Positions 19,092-28,176 of a stretch of DNA of 64,000 bases are shown piece after piece. A model generated the notes under the pieces. It was given only the letters and a program-made list of their open reading frames with translations, had not been told where the DNA came from and ran no database searches. This stretch comes from Calothrix sp. NIES-3974 (GTDB lineage: Bacteria > Cyanobacteriota > Cyanobacteriia > Cyanobacteriales > Nostocaceae), in the NCBI RefSeq assembly GCF_002368395.1, contig NZ_AP018254.1, positions 4,526,001-4,590,000 of the forward strand, read 5' to 3'. Every line of letters starts with the position of its first letter. Position 1 is the stretch's first letter. Made by a program: the position numbers and the translations under genes.

Positions 19092-19577
19092 TTAGGACAT
19101 TGCTTGCACCATATAATCGAAATATGGTGCAGCAACAGCCGCGTCTTCAGAACTCAAAAGTTCCAAAGCAGCATTTTTGAGACAGTTGATCGCTTCCACC
19201 ATCCCTGGTAAAGGAACACCCAAGGAATTGTACATTTCCCGCGCTCCAATTAGCCCGATTTTCTCGATGACTTCAATTTCACCCGCAAGAACACCGTAGG
19301 TAGCAAGACGCAGATACCAGCCGAAATCGCGGATACATTGCGCTCTTTCCCTTTGTCCGTAGGCATTTCCACCGGGAGAAATGAAATCAGGGCGTTTTTG
19401 CCAGAGATTTTTGGTTGCTTCTTGGACAATTTTCTTTTCGTTCTCGCCCATTGTAGACGCTATGCGAATCCGTTGTTCACCGGTTTGCATAAAGTCTTGG
19501 ATGCTTTTGAGTTCGCCACTGCTAGGATAGCGCAGTTCATCGTCGGCTTTGAGAATAACTTGGCTTACTACAGTCAT
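19092..19577 (-). CDS. apcD: allophycocyanin-B alpha subunit (phycobilisome terminal emitter)
   Basis: 161 aa from the ATG at 19577 ([10 protein letters not shown]); an upstream in-frame ATG would add five residues that homologues lack. Phycobiliprotein fold, with the chromophore-attaching cysteine at 81 in [15 protein letters not shown]. The pattern [19 protein letters not shown], then NAYGQR and [14 protein letters not shown], fits ApcD rather than ApcA. ApcD is a phycobilisome-core emitter that passes energy mainly to photosystem I. It is monocistronic here, as in other Nostocales, and not in the apcAB cluster. Confidence 0.93.
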   Translation of the reverse strand: MTVVSQVILKADDELRYPSSGELKSIQDFMQTGEQRIRIASTMGENEKKIVQEATKNLWQKRPDFISPGGNAYGQRERAQCIRDFGWYLRLATYGVLAGEIEVIEKIGLIGAREMYNSLGVPLPGMVEAINCLKNAALELLSSEDAAVAAPYFDYMVQAMS

Positions 19578-19941
19578 GATTAATGCAATCACGTTGAATA
19601 TTAATACTAGTTAGTTTAGCGATTCTTGTGGGCACAAGTAAACTAACTTGGGAGTCAGGAATTGGGAATTGGGAGTTGGGAGTTAGGGATTGGGGTTAAA
19701 GTTGGGAGTCAATACAGTTCAGATCGGAAAGTCGTAAACCCCAAATAATTGTAGAGACGCGTATATCGCGTCTCCTTCCCGAAATCACCACGAAAAATCA
19801 TGAACCGAACCATATTGGTTGGGAGTTGGAGGTTAGGTAATAAGAATTGTTTCAGATCCCTGATCTCAACTTACCAATACAAAAATGCAGATGTATCTTC
19901 CATCACATCTGCACATCCCAGGATAATGAATATCATCTAGA
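19578..19941. other. spacer with TTGGGAGT repeats and a TIR element
   Basis: No gene. 19650-19709 is a run of TTGGGAGT/TTGGGAAT tandem repeats; the family F element copy 1 is inserted at its end. Confidence 0.6.
19710..19817 (+). mobile_element. TIR element family F, copy 1
   Basis: 108 bp with ends CAATACAGTTCAG and CCGAACCATATTG (inverted, about 10 of 13 pairs) and a central GAGACGCG-TATATCGCGTCTC hairpin. Flanked by GTTGGGAGT at 19701-19709 and 19818-19826, consistent with a 9-bp target duplication, although the target is itself a repeat tract. No coding capacity. Confidence 0.7.
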
Positions 19942-20880
19942 TTACTCACAACAGCGAGCAGCTGCAATTGCGATCGCAGCGAGTTGGGCTGAAGAATTAA
20001 TGAGTTTGAGCCGATCTTCGTTGAGATCAAAGGGTATTTTCCATTGCAGTGATAAAACAGCTAGTAGTTGCTCTTTGTAAATCACGGGTATGGCCATGTG
20101 GGCTTGGATGTTATGGTCAAGGTAGTGAGGAAGATTGGCAAAATTCTCATCCTTGATAATATTTGTCACCGCTTTGATTTGCTTGCTGGTAATTACCTCC
20201 TTCACCATCGGGTCTTGCGCTACCCAATTATCTAGTACATTTTGTTGTCCATTCCCATCGGGATAGATACCCTGACAAGCTATTAAACGGTCGGCTTCCA
20301 CTAATTGCAGAACACATGTATCAGCACCAACACTTTCACCAAATGTGCGTGCAATTGGAGCAAGGGTCGCTTCTAAACTGCTAGCTGATTGGGTGACATG
20401 GACTAGGGAGGTTAGTAGGGACATTTGGGAATTGGCTAACCGTAGTTCTTCGGTACGCTGTTTGAGCAAATCATAGGTTTCAGCTGCACGCTGGACGACA
20501 GCCTTCAGTTCCCCTGGGTCCCAAGGTTTGGTAATATACTTGTAAACTTGTCCAGCATTAATTGCCTCAACTAAATCCTCAATATCGGTAAAACCTGTCA
20601 AAATAATTCTGACGGTATCGGGAAACTGGGGTACGGTTTTACTCAGGAATTCTGTTCCTTTCATTTCTGGCATTCTCTGGTCAGAAATGATAACCGCAAC
20701 TTCCCCCTCCGTGGCTAAAACTTGCAATGCATTGATACCACTGTCAGCTTTGAGGACATGGAAATCTCGTCGAAACGTCCGATATAGTAAATCCAAGTTA
20801 TCGGGTTCGTCGTCAACAACTAACAGTTTCAGTTTTTTGGATTTGGTAGTTATCATTGGTTCACAGATGGTACTTATCAA
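19942..20880 (-). CDS. response regulator with C-terminal GAF-like domain
   Basis: 312 aa. Receiver domain at about 17-135: acidic pair DDE, phospho-acceptor Asp67 in VIISDQRMPEMKG, switch Thr in ILTGFTDI and conserved Lys in YKYITKPWDPGEL. A short helix (140-165) links to a GAF-like domain at 170-310 (IARTFGESVGADTCVLQLVE; HMAIPVIYKEQLLAVLSLQW). There is no output HTH or enzymatic domain, so signalling is probably by protein contact or by a partner kinase not in the window. M9 is a possible alternative start. No chromophore-attachment Cys is obvious. Confidence 0.85.
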   Translation of the reverse strand: MISTICEPMITTKSKKLKLLVVDDEPDNLDLLYRTFRRDFHVLKADSGINALQVLATEGEVAVIISDQRMPEMKGTEFLSKTVPQFPDTVRIILTGFTDIEDLVEAINAGQVYKYITKPWDPGELKAVVQRAAETYDLLKQRTEELRLANSQMSLLTSLVHVTQSASSLEATLAPIARTFGESVGADTCVLQLVEADRLIACQGIYPDGNGQQNVLDNWVAQDPMVKEVITSKQIKAVTNIIKDENFANLPHYLDHNIQAHMAIPVIYKEQLLAVLSLQWKIPFDLNEDRLKLINSSAQLAAIAIAAARCCE

Positions 20881-21125
20881 AAAAGCTGGAAAATAGAAAA
20901 ATCCATTTGTACTATCGAGAATAGATACTCTTTTCTATAGTTTTTATCAGGATTTGACTGTGATATGCATTACCAACGATAACGTGAGTGTCGGATAATG
21001 TCGCATGGTGAATGTGCTGAAAATATAAGCTTTTAAGCAAAATGATTATAGGAAATTGCTTAATTATATTTCTCAGGTGTCTTATTAATCATCAGTGGAA
21101 ACAGGGAATTAGGTCGGAGTGCGGG

Positions 21126-21253
21126 CAATACGGTTCGGATAAGAAAATTCATAAACCGCAAATAATTGTAGAGACGAGATATATCGCGTCTCCCGAAACC
21201 ATATATCGCGTCTCCCGAAACCACAACGAAAAATCATTAACCGAACCGTATTG
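21126..21253 (+). mobile_element. TIR element family F, copy 2
   Basis: 128 bp with perfect 13-bp terminal inverted repeats CAATACGGTTCGG / CCGAACCGTATTG. The extra length relative to the 108-bp copy is explained by a 22-bp internal tandem duplication (ATATATCGCGTCTCCCGAAA unit). Flanks GGAGTGCGG (21116-21124) and GGAATGCGG (21254-21262) differ at one of nine bases, consistent with a target duplication. Confidence 0.8.
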
Positions 21254-21421
21254 GGAATGCGGAAAGAAGTGATTGTATGAAAATTTGCAGTAAATGGTGT
21301 GGGAGGTTGTTTATGGTGTAAGCATTGCATGTAAGCTACTCACCAATCCCTCTGCATCACATCAAGGAAGGATGTTAGCAAAAAAAAAGATAGGTGTTGC
21401 ACCTACCTTTGAAAGACTTTC

Positions 21422-21562
21422 CCTGGATTTCTCATGAGTAAGTCGTAAGCCTTGAGTAACGAATTCATTTTCCTTCTATTCACTACTCCCGTACAGACGA
21501 CCCGTCGGGTCGTCTGTACTCCCTACTCCCTGTGATTTTTAGGGTTTTGTGAGAAATGCGGG
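21422..21562 (-). mobile_element. TIR element family B, copy 2
   Basis: Reverse-oriented copy, 141 bp, ends CCTGGATTTCTCAT and GTGAGAAATGCGGG. Flanked by TTTC on each side (21418-21421 and 21563-21566), a 4-bp target duplication. A 29-bp palindrome (21491-21519, GTACAGACGACCCG arms) is inserted in its middle. Confidence 0.75.
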
Positions 21563-21576
21563 TTTCTCGATACCTT

Positions 21577-23472
21577 TCATCCTGCTTTCAATAATTGCTG
21601 GGTTTCTGATGCTCCCAACTGATTAATTTGTTCCACCAAAGTGTAATTCAACAGGGCAAATACCAATACTTCTGCAAGAATTGCCATAATTACCATGAAA
21701 TTATTCACACCTGCTAATCCAATCCAGGGTAAAGCCGTTGTCAACCAGGGTAAACCTTCCACAGCAGGGTTGATATTCAGGAGGCTATAAATTAGAGGTG
21801 GGAAGCAAATTAAAGCACTGACAATTCCCACAGCCCAAAAATAACGTTTAGGGCTTTTCATCAGTAACAGTTTTTGACCAATGCTTGCCAGTATCATGGC
21901 AATGGTAAATTGTAAAACAATACCTAATAAACCCTTAAAGCGACCGACATCGTTGATAAAATAGCGCACACTAGAGGAGTATTCTGTATTAAACCCAGGC
22001 ATAATAATGAACCACACCGCAACCGGGAGACAAATCATCGCCAGGTTAATAGCGATCGCCACAATTGCTGGACTTTTCTCTCCCCAGGTTAAATCACCCA
22101 GCAGGTTATGTTGCCAACCATGACGGTTCCCTTGTTCGTAGTGACGAAATCTAGCCCAATCAATTACGGTTTGACGAACTGGTGTCAAAATGATACACAA
22201 TCCAAACATCAAAGCCGTATTGACAATGAACATATACGGCAAATTTTCAGAAATCTGTTGGGCTACATCGTAAATATAAGTGTCACTTTTAACGTAAACA
22301 TTATTATGGGCTTGGAGGGTAAATCCCCATAATATTGCCTGGGTGCTAGCAACAAGGACATAACTTTGCCCCTTACTAAACATAGCTGCATTGGGGTTGC
22401 GGAAACGACGTTCTAAGGCTAGCCAACACCAGTAACTCCAAAAACCGTAGTTGACTACATGAACAACCAGCAATCCCACCAGGGAAGCACCGACGGGGAG
22501 ATGGAAGAATTGCAATGATTGAAAATTTTCCCACTGATAACGGTTATATAGGTTGGGGAATAAATAACCAGTCATGTCTATTGGACTCAAAATCCTGATC
22601 CAGGCAGTAGCATGGTTGATGTAGGGTCCACTCCATGCCATTGAGGTGGACATCAACAGGAAAATTAACACCACACCGCTACCTAACCAGCGTTGGAAAC
22701 CATCTAAAAACCTGGTAAATAGTCCGTAGACAACGGATGCGCTAAACCAGAACCAACAACTAGCAGCTAAAACTAGGTAGTAACTAATAATATGGGTCCA
22801 AGCAATACCAGCGCTGCGTCCGGAAATTACATGGAGGGGAACCGCTAAAGCTGCAAATAAATATACCAGAATTGGTACACCAAAAATTTTACCAATAAAA
22901 ATACCGCGTTCCGATTGGGGACTGAGGCGAATAAAGTTTAATGTTCCCTTCCGTTCTTCTTGGATCAAGTTATTAATAATTAAATAACTGCCAGCGACTA
23001 ACAGAACAAAAATAAAAATTACATTCAGGGTTTGGAAAATATACTCCCAATGGTCTCTCCACCATGCAGCATAATTTATTTGATCCAGGGGACAAAACTT
23101 ACTCCAGTAGGCTTGATTCAGATTATCTAGCAGTGCAGTAGTATCAGCAATTTGCTGCTTCACATTAGCCAGTTTTTCCGCATCAAAATGTTGCTTACTG
23201 TTATAAAAGTTTTTTTGAACTTCAAGTTTATTTAGAGCAGCGCTGAGTTCTTCAACTCTCCTGCGACCGGACTCCGCTAAGTTGCAATATCTTTGTGATA
23301 GGGGATACTCTTCTCCCGGAAATTCCCGGATTTGATATAGACAAATAAAAAACTGTCCCATCAAGGATGTAATAGTTGCAACAGCTATTGTAAACGGTTT
23401 GAGGCGACCTTTGATTTCCCGAAATAATTGGGGGTTCAAGTCTCCCAATCGGTCAATTAGATTGAGTCTCAT
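21577..23472 (-). CDS. ABC transporter permease
   Basis: 631 aa. One N-terminal helix (about 28-48), a large extracytoplasmic loop with helical charged sequence (about 55-145), then at least ten more hydrophobic segments, beginning with TLNVIFIFVLLVAGSYLIIN and ending with VIMAILAEVLVFALLNYTLV. The motif LIQEERKGTLNFIRLSPQSE after the second helix is typical of ABC-2 type exporter permeases. It probably works with the ATPase gene encoded 294 bp upstream on the same strand. Substrate unknown; comparable pairs in cyanobacteria are annotated only as ABC transporters. Confidence 0.85.
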   Translation of the reverse strand: MRLNLIDRLGDLNPQLFREIKGRLKPFTIAVATITSLMGQFFICLYQIREFPGEEYPLSQRYCNLAESGRRRVEELSAALNKLEVQKNFYNSKQHFDAEKLANVKQQIADTTALLDNLNQAYWSKFCPLDQINYAAWWRDHWEYIFQTLNVIFIFVLLVAGSYLIINNLIQEERKGTLNFIRLSPQSERGIFIGKIFGVPILVYLFAALAVPLHVISGRSAGIAWTHIISYYLVLAASCWFWFSASVVYGLFTRFLDGFQRWLGSGVVLIFLLMSTSMAWSGPYINHATAWIRILSPIDMTGYLFPNLYNRYQWENFQSLQFFHLPVGASLVGLLVVHVVNYGFWSYWCWLALERRFRNPNAAMFSKGQSYVLVASTQAILWGFTLQAHNNVYVKSDTYIYDVAQQISENLPYMFIVNTALMFGLCIILTPVRQTVIDWARFRHYEQGNRHGWQHNLLGDLTWGEKSPAIVAIAINLAMICLPVAVWFIIMPGFNTEYSSSVRYFINDVGRFKGLLGIVLQFTIAMILASIGQKLLLMKSPKRYFWAVGIVSALICFPPLIYSLLNINPAVEGLPWLTTALPWIGLAGVNNFMVIMAILAEVLVFALLNYTLVEQINQLGASETQQLLKAG

Positions 23473-23766
23473 GGTGGTGATTCTCCCACATTTGCAAACT
23501 GAAATTTGAGTGATAGACGATTTTATTTACTTGGTGGCAAGGTGTGGTTACAGTTTGTTTTATTACATCTATGATAGTTGTTATTTCCTAATATCTGCCA
23601 ATATTAAAATTTTGTTTATTTATCGCTAGTGACACTGATTCGAGATTTTAGAATTAGTGAAGATGCAATTTTTGAGGAATAAACTTACCAATCAGTAAAA
23701 CCCCTCAAAATAGGTGTGATGGAAATAGGGTCAATCCTGGAATTGATGAATTGAGAGTAATTTAAT

Positions 23767-24723
23767 CTAAGATGCTTGCTTATGACCTAACTTTAGGAAG
23801 ATTTTTTCTAAATCTTCTTTTGTACAATGGAAGTTTGTCAGTGACACTCCGGCAACAATTAGCGATCGCAATAGTTCGGCTGCTTCTGCTTCGTCTCCAG
23901 AAAAGTCGGCTCGGATTTGGGTTTTAGTTGGTAAAACCTCCCAGCTATGCACTAAGGAGTTATTTTTCAGTTCCCCAATCAATACATCCATTTGGCTAGA
24001 GTCCAGAATGCTGATTTCAATTTGCTGACGTGATAATCGTTGATAGAGTTGGTTTAATGATGCACTTTCGACTAAATACCCCAGTTCCATAATCCCTACT
24101 GAACTACAAAGTTCGGCTAAGTCACTCAAAACATGGGAGGAAATGACAATAGTCATCCCCGCTTCCCGCAAGGCTTTGATTATTTCCCGAAATTGCATCC
24201 GCGCAATCGGGTCAAGTCCAGAAACTGGTTCGTCAAGGAGGAGAACTATCGGTTCGTGGATGATTGTCCGAGCAAGGCTCAATCGCTGCTTCATCCCCCG
24301 TGATAGGGTGGAAATTAAACTGTGACGTTTGTTGCCGAGTTGGATTAAATCAATCACCTCGTGTAATCTTTGGCTTCGTTTGGGTTCTTTGAGGTTGTAC
24401 AACCGAGCAAAATAATCCAAATAATCCCAAACAGTTAATTCGTCATAGAGGGGATAATCGTCAGGAAGATAGCCTATTCGCCGTTTCAGCTTGGGGTTAC
24501 TTTTATCACGCAACAAGCGATCGCCGTTGATATAAATTTCTCCCATTGTCGGTTCTTCTGCGGTGGCTAGCATCCGAATTAGTGTTGTTTTTCCTGCACC
24601 GTTCGGACCAATCAAACCGTATACCTCACCAGTTTGAATCTCTAAATCAATCTGATTGACTGCTATATGACGTTCAAACTGCTTCGTTAAACCCGTAGTG
24701 CGAATCGCTAACTCTGTCACCAT
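23767..24723 (-). CDS. ABC transporter ATP-binding protein
   Basis: 318 aa. Walker A GPNGAGKTT at about 38-46, Q-loop region, signature LSRGMKQRLS, Walker B IVLLLDEPVSGLD and switch His in ISSHVLSDLAEL. The first 230 residues are the nucleotide-binding domain, and the last 85 (IEISILDSSQMDVLIGELKN onward) are the C-terminal extension common in ABC-2 exporters of the CcmA/NatA class. It pairs with the downstream permease gene. Substrate unknown. Confidence 0.92.
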   Translation of the reverse strand: MVTELAIRTTGLTKQFERHIAVNQIDLEIQTGEVYGLIGPNGAGKTTLIRMLATAEEPTMGEIYINGDRLLRDKSNPKLKRRIGYLPDDYPLYDELTVWDYLDYFARLYNLKEPKRSQRLHEVIDLIQLGNKRHSLISTLSRGMKQRLSLARTIIHEPIVLLLDEPVSGLDPIARMQFREIIKALREAGMTIVISSHVLSDLAELCSSVGIMELGYLVESASLNQLYQRLSRQQIEISILDSSQMDVLIGELKNNSLVHSWEVLPTKTQIRADFSGDEAEAAELLRSLIVAGVSLTNFHCTKEDLEKIFLKLGHKQAS

Positions 24724-24982
24724 TGCTGTACCGATGGAGGATGGAATACCAACTAACTTAGCCTTGATCTACAGCGATTGTCATAGAGGTTACGGAAATT
24801 GCAACCGTTTTCATTAAAACTTGATATTTCCACTACAATTCTCATCGCCAATATATATCAAAAAAAATTGATGTATTTGAATTTGAGAGATTTGTCACAG
24901 ATCGTGGGAATACTAAGGTCAGGTTAAGGAACATTTAAGTTCGATTCAGTCTGAATTAGCTAGGTACGATATAAACTTTTTT

Positions 24983-25603
24983 ATGGATTTTGAATCGCTA
25001 GTAAAACATCCGATTACAGGGCAAACAATTACTACAGCCATAGAAGATGGACGGGAATGGGGACAGCGTTTTCTTAACGATCCATCATGGCATCAAAATA
25101 AACGGAGAATGGCAGACTATGTGATGAAAGAATCAAAACGTTCGAGTCACTCTTCGCAAAAGCTGATGATGGGGGTGGATGATGTGCAGGACTCGTTCAC
25201 CAATCAAGAAGTTGATCAGGAGTTGCACAGCCATTTGTATCAGCAGGTAAAATTAGCAGCAACATTATTTACGATTTATGAAATAGACACAAAATCCCCA
25301 CTCATGCATCCTTTAATTATTGCTGCGGCTGCGGGAATGGAGATAACGGAGTTGGCAGATTATTTAGGAACTCAGACCCAAAAAGCAGCGATTAAAAAAG
25401 CCTTAATGGCGAAGCGGGGTATGGGTTTTTGGGAAATGCACCGGAGTTTTGGTCTGAAGTTGATTTCCCAGGTGTATCAAAGAACCGGAATGAAGATGGC
25501 AAAGTTGATCCCCCATCCATCTTCAGTTCCCCAGCATCGTCAACCAGTGGACAGTTGTGGTCAGTCGGTGATGTCATTTATTCATGCTTGGAACGCGTCG
25601 TGA
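24983..25603 (+). CDS. conserved-looking hypothetical protein
   Basis: 206 aa, soluble. The centre (about 80-150) is rich in hydrophobic helices (QQVKLAATLFTIYEIDTKSP; MHPLIIAAAAGMEITELADY). There is no signal peptide, and the C-terminus is polar with a Pro/His stretch. Codon use and length look genuine and no convincing overlapping frame exists. Family not recognised; function unknown. Confidence 0.6.
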   Translation: MDFESLVKHPITGQTITTAIEDGREWGQRFLNDPSWHQNKRRMADYVMKESKRSSHSSQKLMMGVDDVQDSFTNQEVDQELHSHLYQQVKLAATLFTIYEIDTKSPLMHPLIIAAAAGMEITELADYLGTQTQKAAIKKALMAKRGMGFWEMHRSFGLKLISQVYQRTGMKMAKLIPHPSSVPQHRQPVDSCGQSVMSFIHAWNAS

Positions 25604-25720
25604 ATCGGCTGTGAACTAGTGTGAACTAAGTTGAATAATTATATCCGCAGCGACTGGGTGAATACCTGTTAGATACAATTGTGGGTACACAATGATGTTC
25701 AGACGATGGGAGAATGAACT

Positions 25721-25837
25721 ATGTCAGAACATACTCAGAAAATGACGACCCATGATCACAGTGTTGCGAATTTAATTATTGCCAGCTTTTTAGTTTTGTG
25801 TGGCATCACAGTGATTTTTCTGTTAGGTCTGTTTTAG
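25721..25837 (+). CDS. small single-helix membrane protein (38 aa)
   Basis: A short frame MSEHTQKMTTHDHSVANLII continuing with ASFLVLCGITVIFLLGLF. The polar, His-containing N-terminus is followed by one membrane helix that ends at the stop codon. A GGGAG ribosome-binding element precedes the ATG by 8 bp. Cyanobacteria carry many such one-helix proteins attached to photosystems, NDH or ATP synthase, but I cannot place this one in a family. Probably real; could be tested by proteomics or conservation. Confidence 0.55.
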   Translation: MSEHTQKMTTHDHSVANLIIASFLVLCGITVIFLLGLF

Positions 25838-25873
25838 GGAAATTTTTTCACTCAAGGGAAACCCATTATCTGG

Positions 25874-25960
25874 AAGAGACGACCCGTCGGGTCGTCTCTT
25901 CCTACATTGTAATTTCGTAATTTCGGGTCGTCTCTAGATTTTAATTTCGGGTCGTCTCCA
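25874..25960. repeat. GACGACCC palindrome cluster
   Basis: AAGAGACGACCC-GTC-GGGTCGTCTCTT (25874-25900) is a perfect palindrome except for its 3-nt centre. It is followed by two half copies (TTTCGGGTCGTCTC at about 25922 and 25945). It lies 36 bp after the small membrane-protein gene and faces the end of hisZ, so it may act as a terminator for both. Confidence 0.6.
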
Positions 25961-25972
25961 ATTAACAAAAAT

Positions 25973-27184
25973 TCAACCTACGGTTTCCAAAACCGGATTA
26001 CCGTCATCTTCAATCCAAACGATTTGAGTAATCTGACGACTACGCGCATATTCTCGTACTCCATCGGGGTTGCGATCGCCAAAATCAATTTCCACCCGCA
26101 CTAGATGGTCAGAATTGCGTAATTTAGCGGCATAATTAAAGGCGGCAGCATAGGCATTTGCTGTTTGGGGAGCCACCAACCAATTTGTGACCGGGAGAGT
26201 TTGCGGTAGCTGCTGGGATGCGGTTAATACCTCGTATAAATCATCAATCAGAAAAACAAAGCCGATCCCCGGAATATTTTCCCCCTGGGGATGGTAGTGA
26301 CTTAGGAGGGTGTCATAGCGTCCACCCCGTCCGATAACCCGGACTTGATTGTTGGCTTGACTGACAACTTCAAACACGATTCCCGTATAGTAATCAAAGG
26401 TTTGGATCAAGCTTAAATCCAGGACAATGGGGAACTGGTGATTGGCATTTAATAAATCGAGTAAAGCCTGTAAATTATTGATCGCTGTTAACTGTTCCGG
26501 TGTTGTCACCAGGGTTTGTAACTTCGAGAGGACATCCTCCGGTTGACCCCGCAAATCGATGATGGTCAGAGCGCGATCGCGTAATTCATCGCCAAGTGGT
26601 AAAGTTTCCACAGCAACTCGATCCAAATTGGCGATCGCATGACGAATTTGCGGTTGAAGTTGTGCGGGAAAAGCTGTTAATAGGGATTGGGTAATACCTG
26701 CTTCCCCTAAAACCAGACTCCAATCAGGTACATCTAATCCCTGGAGACAATCAGCAACTAGGGTGAGGATTTCCCCATTGGCAATTAATCCCCCTCCCCC
26801 CAACAGTTCCACACCCGCTTGATAAAACTCCTGCTGACGGTTGTGTCGCGATTCGCGGGTACGTTGGAACACATTGGCATTGTAATATAGCCTTTGGGGA
26901 TACTTTGTTGTCCCCATCCGTGTCACCGCAGTTCTGGCAATTGAGGCTGTTAATTCTGGACGCAAACCCAAATCCTCATCTTCGCCATTCTGTAATTGAA
27001 TCACAGTCCGACGCTGGATAGCTCCACCAGCCATTAAAGTATCCATCCGTTCCAAGGTCGAGGTAATAATCCGATGGTATCCCCACCGGTGAAACACCAA
27101 TTGTAAACGTTCCTCAATCCAACGTTTTTGTGCTACATCTAACGGCAGTAAATCTCTTGCACCCGTAGCTGGTTGATACACCAT
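25973..27184 (-). CDS. hisZ: ATP phosphoribosyltransferase regulatory subunit
   Basis: 403-aa HisRS paralogue that forms the HisG-HisZ complex for the first step of histidine synthesis in species with short HisG. The class II synthetase-like fold is visible: ATGARDLLPLDVAQKRWIEE at the N-terminus, GLRPELTASIARTA (motif 2 region) and GRGGRYDTLL near the C-terminus. It is too divergent and short to be HisS, which would carry an anticodon-binding domain. It overlaps the upstream dnaJ-like gene by one base (TAATG), indicating translational coupling. hisG is not in the window. Confidence 0.92.
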   Translation of the reverse strand: MVYQPATGARDLLPLDVAQKRWIEERLQLVFHRWGYHRIITSTLERMDTLMAGGAIQRRTVIQLQNGEDEDLGLRPELTASIARTAVTRMGTTKYPQRLYYNANVFQRTRESRHNRQQEFYQAGVELLGGGGLIANGEILTLVADCLQGLDVPDWSLVLGEAGITQSLLTAFPAQLQPQIRHAIANLDRVAVETLPLGDELRDRALTIIDLRGQPEDVLSKLQTLVTTPEQLTAINNLQALLDLLNANHQFPIVLDLSLIQTFDYYTGIVFEVVSQANNQVRVIGRGGRYDTLLSHYHPQGENIPGIGFVFLIDDLYEVLTASQQLPQTLPVTNWLVAPQTANAYAAAFNYAAKLRNSDHLVRVEIDFGDRNPDGVREYARSRQITQIVWIEDDGNPVLETVG

Positions 27185-28176
27185 TATTTTTTCTTCCCAC
27201 CAAACAAACCAAATAAACCGCCCCCCTCGGATTTATTATCAGGCTTTTTGGTCGCCGATGCAGCTGTTCCCGTCGTTGGTTTTGGTTTAACATCGGTTTT
27301 TGTACCAGATTTAGCCGCAGATAACTTTTCCAGTTTACCCATCCATTCCAAGGCTGTTTCGTCTTGGGGGTTGAGCTTGAGGGCACGTTCAAAATGAACT
27401 TTAGCCATTGTCATTTGATTTTGCTTCAAATAGACCACTCCGATCAAGCTATGGGCCCGACTTTCATTGGGTGCTAATTTAATGGCATCCTGTAATTCTA
27501 CCCTTGCCTGTGCCAATTGATTCTTGGTCATTAATTCTTGGGCGCGGCGTAAATATTGGATTACGGTTGTATCTTCTTTGTTTGGGGCTGGTTCTGATGG
27601 TTGAGCTTGCGTATTTACACTTGCATTAGAAGATGGAGAAGTATGATTTAGAGTATTACTAGAAGGAGATGAATTATTTGTAAATTTTTTCCCAGCCGTC
27701 CGCATCAAATACACCATATTTAGCTCACTGATATGGGCAATAATGGGAATAACTTTTTCCAAGGACTCAAACTGGGTTTCGGCAATTTTGGCGATCGCAA
27801 CTCGATATAATTGGTCTACATTGGCTGCTGCTGCTAGTTGACGAGCCATATCTGTAGAAATATCAATGGAAGCTGAATCCTGCACTAGACGCTTACCAAA
27901 CTGGGACAAAACCACCATATACTCCGTATAGGAGCGCTCCTGGGAAAGTTTTTCATAGGCTGGATTTACCAACTTTGATAGTAAGGCACTAGCCAGTTTC
28001 TTCTCCTTCTCGCTAGCATTCGTACAACTATCTGGATGCAACCTTCTGGCAATTTTTAAATAACGCTTCCGGATTGTCTTTAAATCCGCATCCACTGGAA
28101 CGCACAACACTGCGTGATGGTCTATAAAATCGTATTTGAAAAGTCCACGTTCTATTTTAATTGACATACGGCGCAA
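27184..28176 (-). CDS. DnaJ-domain/TPR protein
   Basis: 330 aa. An N-terminal J-domain spans about 15-80 (HAVLCVPVDADLKTIRKRYL; HPD at 47-49). A middle helical region of about 100 residues and a Ser/Asn-rich linker follow, then two to three TPR-like repeats at about 205-290 (YLRRAQELMTKNQLAQARVE; AKVHFERALKLNPQDETAL). The C-terminus is Lys/Gly-rich. M4 is a plausible start. Such proteins recruit Hsp70 to specific clients, and the TPR part would choose the client. The one-base overlap with hisZ is conserved-looking operon structure, but a functional link is unproven. Confidence 0.85.
   Translation of the reverse strand: MRRMSIKIERGLFKYDFIDHHAVLCVPVDADLKTIRKRYLKIARRLHPDSCTNASEKEKKLASALLSKLVNPAYEKLSQERSYTEYMVVLSQFGKRLVQDSASIDISTDMARQLAAAANVDQLYRVAIAKIAETQFESLEKVIPIIAHISELNMVYLMRTAGKKFTNNSSPSSNTLNHTSPSSNASVNTQAQPSEPAPNKEDTTVIQYLRRAQELMTKNQLAQARVELQDAIKLAPNESRAHSLIGVVYLKQNQMTMAKVHFERALKLNPQDETALEWMGKLEKLSAAKSGTKTDVKPKPTTGTAASATKKPDNKSEGGGLFGLFGGKKK

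Larger units (their letters stand above)
20881..21576. other. intergenic; two TIR elements
   Basis: No gene. Frames of 70-76 codons here fall within repeats. The stretch holds family F copy 2 (21126-21253) and family B copy 2 (21422-21562). Confidence 0.6.

Noticed and set aside
21042-21330. Overlapping 73-76-codon frames
   Set aside because: They lie within family F element copy 2 and flanking repeat DNA.
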